The position numbers were made by a program, and so were the translations under genes. Source: JBFGFG01 sp041627475 (GTDB lineage Bacteria > Actinomycetota > Nitriliruptoria > Nitriliruptorales > Nitriliruptoraceae). From it: a stretch of 5,828 nt of DNA. Below, piece by piece: positions 1 through 4,564 of this stretch. The stretch is from the NCBI GenBank assembly GCA_041627475.1, contig JBFKQZ010000203.1, forward strand, positions 1-5,828, given 5' to 3'. Under the pieces are notes generated by a model. The model was not told where the DNA came from. It did not search any database and worked only from the letters and a program-made list of their open reading frames with translations. Each line of letters opens with the position of its first letter. Position 1 is the stretch's first letter.

Positions 1-65
1 CCATAGCCACCTACGACTGGAACTCCCTTCAGACGGACGGGGTCGTCGTCGACGGGCAGGCCTGA
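1..65 (+). CDS. C-terminal end of an upstream gene (partial)
   Basis: The frame with codons starting at position 3 is open from the window edge to a TGA at 63-65 and encodes 20 residues ending DWNSLQTDGVVVDGQA. Eighteen of the 20 codons end in G or C, as expected for a real gene in this genome; the other two frames look less coding (one has a stop at position 4, the other is arginine-rich). The alternating pattern of the tail suits a beta-strand-rich protein. Because the next genes are a SipW-like peptidase and an Ig-repeat protein, this could be another exported substrate of that peptidase, but too little is visible to assign a function. It is separated from the peptidase gene by two hairpins. 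Confidence 0.6.
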   Translation, partial: IATYDWNSLQTDGVVVDGQA

Positions 66-68
66 ACC

Positions 69-96
69 GCGGCGGCGCTGATCGCAGCGGTGCCGC
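69..96 (+). terminator. First of two tandem hairpins after the upstream gene
   Basis: Bases 69-80 pair with 85-96 around an ATCG tetraloop: the inner stem is CGCTG/CAGCG, then one G-G mismatch, one G-U wobble and five more pairs. The hairpin begins three bases after the stop codon at 63-65. No T-tract follows, which is common for actinobacterial terminators. It may act as a terminator, attenuator or mRNA 3'-end stabiliser. Confidence 0.45.
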
Positions 97-101
97 AACC
101 C

Positions 102-124
102 GGGGCCGGCCGTCGGCCGGCCCC
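102..124 (+). terminator. Second, perfect GC-rich hairpin (terminator or attenuator)
   Basis: GGGGCCGGCC at 102-111 and GGCCGGCCCC at 115-124 form a perfect 10-bp stem with a GTC loop. It lies 18 bases before the ATG of the peptidase gene. There is no T-tract. Position and strength suggest termination of the upstream gene. With no promoter-like sequence between it and the peptidase start, partial read-through that lowers peptidase expression relative to the upstream gene is also possible. Confidence 0.6.
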
Positions 125-142
125 TCCACCGTCAAGCTCGGC

Positions 143-898
143 ATGACGAGCACTGGAGCAACCGTGGCCCCCCGTCGAGTCCTCGCGGCAACTGCGCGGT
201 CGATGCCGACCGTGCTCGGGATCGTCGTCCTGCTGTTCGCGTTCGGCGTCTTCGCGAGCCACCTGGTCGGGTTCCGGATGTTCGCGATCACGACCGGCTC
301 GATGACGGGCACCGTGGACCCGGGCTCGCTGGTGATCGGCCGACTCGAGCCGACGGCCGCGCTCCGCGTCGGTGACGTGCTGACGTACCTCCCGCCGCCC
401 GACGCCGGGGTCGAAGGGCCCGTCACGCACCGGCTCGTCGAGATCGGGGTCGCGGAGGACGGAGCGACGACCTACCGCACCAAGGGGGACGCCAACCAGT
501 CCGTCGACCCCTGGAGCTTCCGGCTCACCGACGAGACGCAGCTGGTCATGCAGACGTCCGTCCCGGGCCTGGGTCTGCCGGTCCTCTGGCTCGCCGATCC
601 GATCCATCGGCGGCTCGTCGTGGGAGGGCCGGCACTCCTGATCGCAGCGCTCTCCGTCGTCGACATCACCCGCATCGTGCGGCAACCCGACGTGCACCAG
701 GCAGCAGCTCCCGCGGTCCCGGCACATGCGCATCAGGGCGGCCGCATCATCGAGACGCTCCCGGTGACCGAGACCCGTCGGCGCCCGGTCCGCGTCGTCC
801 GCATGGCGGGCACGAGCCGGTCCTCGGCGGTCACGCCGGCCTGCTGCTTGCACCACATCGACACCCCGTCGACCGCAACGACCTCGAGCGACCGATGA
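143..898 (+). CDS. SipW-like signal peptidase I (S26B family)
   Basis: Membrane signal peptidase that would cleave signal peptides of exported proteins on the outer face of the membrane. A transmembrane segment spans about residues 23-42, followed by the catalytic serine box TGSMTG (Ser53). VTHRLVEI supplies His96 at the place where bacterial type I peptidases have lysine, which marks the SipW/ER-type Ser-His enzymes. KGDANQSVDPW (114-124) is the conserved GDAN..D box. A second membrane segment spans about 158-176. Residues 177-251 form an Arg/Pro/Ala-rich tail, probably cytoplasmic, longer than the family needs. The ATG at 143 has no clear ribosome binding site; a GTG at 164 (residue 8) has GGAG five bases upstream and is a credible alternative start. 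Its stop overlaps the next gene's start (ATGA), so the two are translationally coupled. In Bacillus, SipW processes the matrix protein TasA; here the linked Ig-repeat protein is the likely client. Confidence 0.88.
   Translation: MTSTGATVAPRRVLAATARSMPTVLGIVVLLFAFGVFASHLVGFRMFAITTGSMTGTVDPGSLVIGRLEPTAALRVGDVLTYLPPPDAGVEGPVTHRLVEIGVAEDGATTYRTKGDANQSVDPWSFRLTDETQLVMQTSVPGLGLPVLWLADPIHRRLVVGGPALLIAALSVVDITRIVRQPDVHQAAAPAVPAHAHQGGRIIETLPVTETRRRPVRVVRMAGTSRSSAVTPACCLHHIDTPSTATTSSDR
155..158 (+). promoter_or_regulatory. Possible ribosome binding site for a GTG start at 164
   Basis: GGAG lies five bases before an in-frame GTG. The ATG at 143 has nothing comparable in front of it and sits 18 bases after a strong hairpin. 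The shorter protein would begin MAPRRVL and keep the membrane segment and all catalytic boxes. Confidence 0.35.
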
Positions 899-2409
899 CG
901 CTCCGTGCCTCGCTGCTGCTCCTGCTGACGTTCCTGCTGGGGCTGTCGTCGCTTCCGTCGTCGGGGGCGCTCTTCGCAGCGTCGACGCAGTCCACCGGCA
1001 CGGTCGGCTCCGCGCGGGACTGGACACCGCCCGCGGTCGCGATGCAGGACCCGGGCTCGCCGCTGCGTGGGACGGTCAGCCTCACGGCGACGGCCACCGA
1101 CGCCGAGACCGCTGTCGCCAGCGTCACGATCCAGTCCTCGCCGGCAGGTGCCGGCTCGTGGCAGGACCGCTGCGTCCGCATGGTCGAGCCGTACACGTGT
1201 CCGTGGTCCACGTCGGCGGTCGCCGACGGCCTCTACGACGTCCGGGCACTCGCGGTCGACATCGACGGCAACAGCGCGACCTCGACCGTGGTGGTCAACC
1301 GTCGCGTCGACAACACACCACCGACCGTCGGCCTGACGGTGCCGGGCGGGACCCTCAGCGGCGCAGTGGTTCTGACGGCGTCACCTGCTGACGCTGGTTC
1401 CGGCGTCGCGTCCGTCACCATCCAGCAGGCCATCGCGGGGTCGGGGAACTGGATCGCCATCTGCACGGTTGGCGCGGCTCCGTGGTCCTGTACATGGAAC
1501 ACGACCGGGGTCGCCAACGGGCAGTACGACCTCCGTGCCGTCGCCGTGGACGTGGCCCAGAACAGCGGGACGTCCGCGGTGGTGACGCGCACGGTGTCGA
1601 ACCAGGTCGCGACGGTCGCGGTGCAGGATCCCGGCAGCCCGCTGCGCGGGACGGTCACGGTGACCGCCACGGCCAGCTCGCCCCACGGCATCACCTCGGT
1701 GACCATCCAGCGGCGCGGTACCGGCGCAGCGACCTGGGCGACGCTCTGCGTCGCGACCAGCGCGCCGTACGCCTGTTCCTGGGCCACGGCCGCCGACCCG
1801 GACGGTTCCTACGAGCTCCAGGCCGTTCTCGTCGACGGTTCGTCGTCCTCGACGACCTCGGCGACCGTGGCCGGGCGGCAGGTCGACAACACGCTCCCCA
1901 GGGGGCTGGACGTCCAGGCCGCGGACGGCGGCGGGACGCCGGGCCGCCTGGAGGCCGGGGACAGCATCACGTTCGCGTGGACCGAGGTGATGCGTCCGGG
2001 TTCGCTGGTCGGTGGCTGGACGGGCAGCGGCTCCGCGAACGTGGTCGTCCGGCTCCGCGACGGTGCGCTCGTCGGTGGCGGCGACAACGACGACGTCCTG
2101 GACGTCTTCACCTCGACGACACTGGAGACGCCTGTGCACGTCGGGTCCGTGGCGCTCCGCGGTGGGTACGTCAACAAGTCGAAGACCGTGCTCTTCCCGG
2201 CGACGCTCACGGGGACCCCCGCCCGAGGCGGCGTCACCTCGGTGACGCTGACGCTGGGGGCCCCGCTCACGGGTACCGGGCTGCTGGACACATGGTCGAC
2301 CCCGACGCACATGCTGTGGACACCGTCGTCGATCGCGACGGACACGAACGGGAACGCCTGCAGCGCCACCGCCGTGACCGAGTCCGGGGCGCTCGACCGC
2401 GACTTCTGA
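895..2409 (+). CDS. Secreted Ig-like repeat protein with SipW-type signal peptide
   Basis: Predicted surface or secreted protein of 504 residues with no enzymatic motif seen. Residues 1-4 carry one Arg, residues 5-20 are strongly hydrophobic, and the following SSGALFAASTQSTGTVGSA resembles the cleavage region of SipW-dependent exported proteins. Three tandem Ig-like units follow (about 47-143, 144-239, 240-335; 97, 96 and 96 residues). Each has a ..GTV..TA. strand, a VTIQ strand, a C-x8-C pair, a W(S/N/A)T motif and a Y(D/E)LRA-type strand. The C-terminal part (336-504) is a different, Ser/Thr/Gly-rich beta-type domain ending in GALDRDF. The ATG at 895 overlaps the peptidase stop and has only a weak ribosome binding site, so translation probably depends on coupling. 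There is no LPXTG motif and no C-terminal membrane anchor, so it is probably released or non-covalently attached. Ligand binding or adhesion is a guess from the Ig folds. Confidence 0.85.
   Translation: MTLRASLLLLLTFLLGLSSLPSSGALFAASTQSTGTVGSARDWTPPAVAMQDPGSPLRGTVSLTATATDAETAVASVTIQSSPAGAGSWQDRCVRMVEPYTCPWSTSAVADGLYDVRALAVDIDGNSATSTVVVNRRVDNTPPTVGLTVPGGTLSGAVVLTASPADAGSGVASVTIQQAIAGSGNWIAICTVGAAPWSCTWNTTGVANGQYDLRAVAVDVAQNSGTSAVVTRTVSNQVATVAVQDPGSPLRGTVTVTATASSPHGITSVTIQRRGTGAATWATLCVATSAPYACSWATAADPDGSYELQAVLVDGSSSSTTSATVAGRQVDNTLPRGLDVQAADGGGTPGRLEAGDSITFAWTEVMRPGSLVGGWTGSGSANVVVRLRDGALVGGGDNDDVLDVFTSTTLETPVHVGSVALRGGYVNKSKTVLFPATLTGTPARGGVTSVTLTLGAPLTGTGLLDTWSTPTHMLWTPSSIATDTNGNACSATAVTESGALDRDF
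1033..1899 (+). repeat. Three tandem Ig-like domain repeats within the secreted protein
   Basis: Units lie at 1033-1323, 1324-1611 and 1612-1899. Units 1 and 3 share the identical 11-residue block QDPGSPLRGTV (1045-1077 and 1624-1656); unit 2 is more diverged there (TVPGGTLSGAV). Cys pairs at residues 93/102, 190/199 and 285/294 keep exact nine-residue register, so a disulfide per unit is likely. Units 1 and 3 end in VDNTPP or VDNTLP linkers, while unit 2 ends in VSNQVA. Units 1 and 3 being closest suggests internal duplication followed by divergence. Confidence 0.85.
1900..2406 (+). other. C-terminal non-Ig domain of the secreted protein
   Basis: Residues 336-504 break the repeat pattern. 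They contain GDSITFAWTEVMRPGSLVGGW, an Asp-rich GGGDNDDVLDVF stretch that could bind a cation, further alternating beta-like stretches, and an end reading SSIATDTNGNACSATAVTESG before the final ALDRDF. From memory, similar tails follow Ig repeats in other actinobacterial exported proteins, but I cannot name a family. The single Cys489 has no obvious partner. Confidence 0.5.
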
Positions 2410-2421
2410 CGTCGTCCGGTG

Positions 2422-3669
2422 TCACGTCGTCGGGGGCGTGAGCGGCAGCACCAGGTCGAAGCGCGTCGGCGCCCCGGTCCCGACGAGGAGCCGGCCGCCT
2501 GCGTTCGCGGCGAGGTCGCGGGCGAGGGACAGGCCGATGCCCTCCCCCGGACCGTCGGCGACCCGGCGGCGCCGGTCGAAGAGGTGCTGCTGTTCCGCCT
2601 CGCTGAGCCCGCGCCCCTCGTCACGCACGCGGAGACGGACATGGCGATCCTCCGCCAGCGCCTCGAGGGTCACCGTGCCCCGTCCGTGCACGAGGGCGTT
2701 GTGGACCAGCACGTCGAGGACCTGTTCCACGCTGCCGACCGGGACCTCGACCACCTCCTCCTCCACAGTCCCGAGGACGAGTGGTCTGCGCGTCGCGAGC
2801 GGTGAGGCACGCCAGCGTGACTGGGCCGAACGCAGGAGCGCGGCAGTGGAGATCGGTGTGGCCTTCGCCGTGCCGCGACGGGCGAGGGTGAGCAGGTCCG
2901 AGACCGTCCCCGCCAGGCGATCGACCTCCGTGATGGCTGCCTGCAGTTCGTCACGCACGTCGTCATCGGCCTGCGGCCATGACTGCAGGTCCTCGAGCCG
3001 CAGCCGCAGTCCGGCCAACGGTGTCCGGAGCTGGTGCGAGGCGTTCGCGGCGAACTCTCGCTCCTGGCGCAGCGTCTCGCGCAGCCGCATGGCGCTCTCA
3101 CGCAACGCGGTCCGGATCGCCACGGCCTCGGCGACACGCGAGCGGCCGTGACCGACGTCGAAGTCCCCGTGCCCGAGCCGGTGGGCGTCGTCCGCCAGTT
3201 CCACGAAGGGGCGGGCCAGCGACCGTGCCAACTGAAACGCGACGCCTGCCGAGACGATCGTGACGCCCAGGCCGATCAGTGCGAGGCTCGTGAGGGCCTC
3301 CCGGACACGGGCACGCACCGCCTGGTCGGACCGGGTCACCGTGACGACGACGCCGTCTGCCTCGCCGGCGCTCGCTGACAGCGCCGGGTTCGGGGACGAG
3401 CCCACGACGACCTCGTCGACGAACCCACCACCACTGACGGTTGCGGTGTCGCCCGGCCCGAGGAGGTCGGCGATCGTGGCCTCGTCGAGGGAGGAACCCG
3501 CCTCCAGTCGCGTCGCGGCCACCCCGGCCACCGTCGTGGCGATGCGCTGGAGGTCGCGAGCCTCGGCCTCGCGAGCCCGGTCCGCGACGATGTAGGCGCG
3601 TGGGGCACCGAAGAGCACCAGGGTGAGTGCTGTGACGGCGAGGAAGGCCGCCAGCAGCCGCTCACGCAT
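2422..3669 (-). CDS. Two-component sensor histidine kinase
   Basis: Membrane kinase of 415 residues that would phosphorylate the response regulator encoded just upstream. Starting at MRERLL, membrane segment 1 is about residues 7-25, an extracytoplasmic sensor region of about 100 residues without cysteines follows, membrane segment 2 is about 127-148, and then a HAMP linker. The HisKA H-box EREFAANASHQLRTPL carries the phospho-accepting His212. The ATPase domain has the N-box VHNALVH (Asn324), G1 box RDEGRG (Asp350) and G2 box GEGIGLSLA (375-383). I chose the ATG at 3669 because its ATGCGTGA overlaps the regulator stop by 8 nt. A start 12 codons earlier (3705) would add a non-conserved MASASGSRRGPT inside the regulator gene. 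There is no strong ribosome binding site, so translational coupling is likely. The stimulus is unknown; the sensor region matches nothing I can name. Confidence 0.92.
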   Translation of the reverse strand: MRERLLAAFLAVTALTLVLFGAPRAYIVADRAREAEARDLQRIATTVAGVAATRLEAGSSLDEATIADLLGPGDTATVSGGGFVDEVVVGSSPNPALSASAGEADGVVVTVTRSDQAVRARVREALTSLALIGLGVTIVSAGVAFQLARSLARPFVELADDAHRLGHGDFDVGHGRSRVAEAVAIRTALRESAMRLRETLRQEREFAANASHQLRTPLAGLRLRLEDLQSWPQADDDVRDELQAAITEVDRLAGTVSDLLTLARRGTAKATPISTAALLRSAQSRWRASPLATRRPLVLGTVEEEVVEVPVGSVEQVLDVLVHNALVHGRGTVTLEALAEDRHVRLRVRDEGRGLSEAEQQHLFDRRRRVADGPGEGIGLSLARDLAANAGGRLLVGTGAPTRFDLVLPLTPPTT

Positions 3670-4369
3670 CGTCGGCCCACGTCTCGAGCCTGAAGCCGAC
3701 GCCACGGACGGCCACGATCCGGACGCCGGCTCCGGCCTCGTCGAGCTTCTGCCGCAGCCGCCCGAGGGTCACGTCGAGGGTCTTGGTGGAGCCGAACCAG
3801 TTCTCGTCCCACACGTCGTCCATCAGCGACTCCCGCGTGCAGACCTTCCCTGCTCGGGCAAGGAGTGCTGCGAGGAGGTCGAACTCCTTGGTGCTCAGTG
3901 CCAGCTCGCGGTCGCCGAGGAAGACCTGGCGAGCCTCCGCGTCGAGGTCGAGGGCGGCGCCGTCGATCGCCCGCTCGTCGTCGCCCTCGGTGTCCCCACG
4001 GGGAGCACGACGCCGGAGGACGGCGCGGACGCGTGCCAGGAGCTCGGCGAGACCGAACGGCTTGGCGAGGTAGTCGTCCGCACCGAGATCGAGGCCGACC
4101 ACCCGATCGAGCTCGTCCCCACGGGCAGTCAGCATGAGGACGACGACATCGTCGTCCACCTGCCGGATCCGCCGGCACACCTCGAGGCCGTCCACGTCCG
4201 GCAGCCCGAGGTCGAGGATCATGAGGTCGATCCTGCCCCCAGCGTGGGCTGCCACCGCGTCGTGGCCAGTTGCCACGCGGACGAGGTCGTACCCCTCGCG
4301 CTCGAGCGCGCGACTGAGCGGGACGGCGATCGCGTCGTCGTCCTCGACGAGCAGCAGTCGGTGCGGCAA
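3662..4369 (-). CDS. OmpR-family response regulator
   Basis: DNA-binding transcription regulator of 235 residues, the usual family size. The receiver domain shows the acidic pair in LLVEDDDA (Asp10/Asp11), the phospho-acceptor Asp53 in MILDLGLPDVDG, Thr81 in MLTARGD and Lys103 in YLAKPF. The C-terminal winged helix (about 133-228) has ALSTKEFDLLAALLARAGKV, DVWDENWFGSTKTLDVTLGRLRQKL (in two parts: recognition-helix region and wing) and VRGVGFRLE. I chose the TTG at 4369 because it has GGAGGGG with a 4-base spacer upstream and begins directly before the first beta strand. An ATG at 4474 would add 35 Arg/Pro/Ala-rich residues unlike any receiver domain. The cognate kinase follows with an 8-nt overlap. 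Target genes are not visible; autoregulation and control of neighbouring envelope genes are possible. Confidence 0.92.
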   Translation of the reverse strand: MPHRLLLVEDDDAIAVPLSRALEREGYDLVRVATGHDAVAAHAGGRIDLMILDLGLPDVDGLEVCRRIRQVDDDVVVLMLTARGDELDRVVGLDLGADDYLAKPFGLAELLARVRAVLRRRAPRGDTEGDDERAIDGAALDLDAEARQVFLGDRELALSTKEFDLLAALLARAGKVCTRESLMDDVWDENWFGSTKTLDVTLGRLRQKLDEAGAGVRIVAVRGVGFRLETWADDA

Positions 4370-4373
4370 CGAG

Positions 4374-4380
4374 CCCCTCC
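4374..4380 (-). promoter_or_regulatory. Ribosome binding site for the regulator's TTG start
   Basis: On the minus strand this reads GGAGGGG, four bases before the TTG at 4369-4367. It decides the start codon of the response regulator. Its GGGG part can pair with CCCC at 4388-4385 in a 5-bp GCCCC/GGGGC hairpin (4389-4373), so it could be partly masked if the transcript starts upstream of 4389. Confidence 0.6.
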
Positions 4381-4393
4381 GATCGGGGCGCGG

Positions 4394-4399
4394 AGCATA
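4394..4399 (-). promoter_or_regulatory. Possible -10 element for the two-component operon
   Basis: The minus strand reads TATGCT here, a good TAnnnT match and an AT-rich island in a very GC-rich gap, 24 bases before the TTG start. No convincing TTGACA-like -35 is present 16-18 bases upstream, so it may be weak or activator-dependent. Transcription would begin near 4387, giving a leader of roughly 18 nt that contains the ribosome binding site. Confidence 0.35.
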
Positions 4400-4535
4400 C
4401 GCCGGGCGGCCACGACGACGCGCCGCATCCGGCAGGGCCGCGAGAGGTGCGACGTTCCGGTCGTGCCGCCGCACGGAGTGGAGGCCCGCGGCGCGTGTCC
4501 GTAGCTCACGGAGTGTCGTCCCGCGGGGTGAGGAC

Positions 4536-4563
4536 CCGGTCCGGCGGCACTGCGCAGGACCGG
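4536..4563 (-). terminator. Hairpin after the GH3 hydrolase gene
   Basis: CCGGTCC at 4536-4542 and GGACCGG at 4557-4563 form a perfect 7-bp stem. Three further pairs lie inside after one mismatch (4544-4546 with 4553-4555), leaving a six-base loop. It begins one base after the hydrolase stop codon on the minus strand. No T-tract follows. A terminator separating the hydrolase from the two-component genes is the likely role. Confidence 0.5.
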
Positions 4564-4564
4564 C

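Noticed and set aside
29..1027. 332-residue minus-strand open frame over the peptidase gene
   Set aside because: Its Arg/Asp/Gly-rich low-complexity translation has no domain, and it is antisense to a gene with clear catalytic motifs.
1045..1656. Near-identical DNA blocks at 1045-1077 and 1624-1656 as a possible mobile or recombination repeat
   Set aside because: They encode the same strand of Ig units 1 and 3 and are explained by domain duplication.
1381..2441. Long open frames on both strands inside the Ig-repeat gene (minus 1381-2310, plus 1482-2441)
   Set aside because: They are shadows caused by high GC; the translations are Arg/Gly-rich without motifs, while frame 895-2409 has regular repeats.
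3670..3705. 12-residue N-terminal extension of the kinase from 3705
   Set aside because: It lies within the regulator coding end; the ATG at 3669 gives the usual short overlap and a normal membrane N-terminus.
3336..4178. 280-residue minus-strand frame across the regulator/kinase junction
   Set aside because: Arg/Pro/Ser-rich shadow overlapping two genes with complete conserved motifs in other frames.
4370..4474. 35-residue N-terminal extension of the response regulator from ATG 4474
   Set aside because: It is Arg/Pro/Ala-rich, precedes the first receiver strand, and covers the probable promoter and a strong ribosome binding site for TTG 4369.
3623..4504. 293-residue plus-strand frame opposite the response regulator
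   Set aside because: Glu/Val-rich antisense translation typical of a GC-rich complement; no recognisable domain or ribosome binding site.
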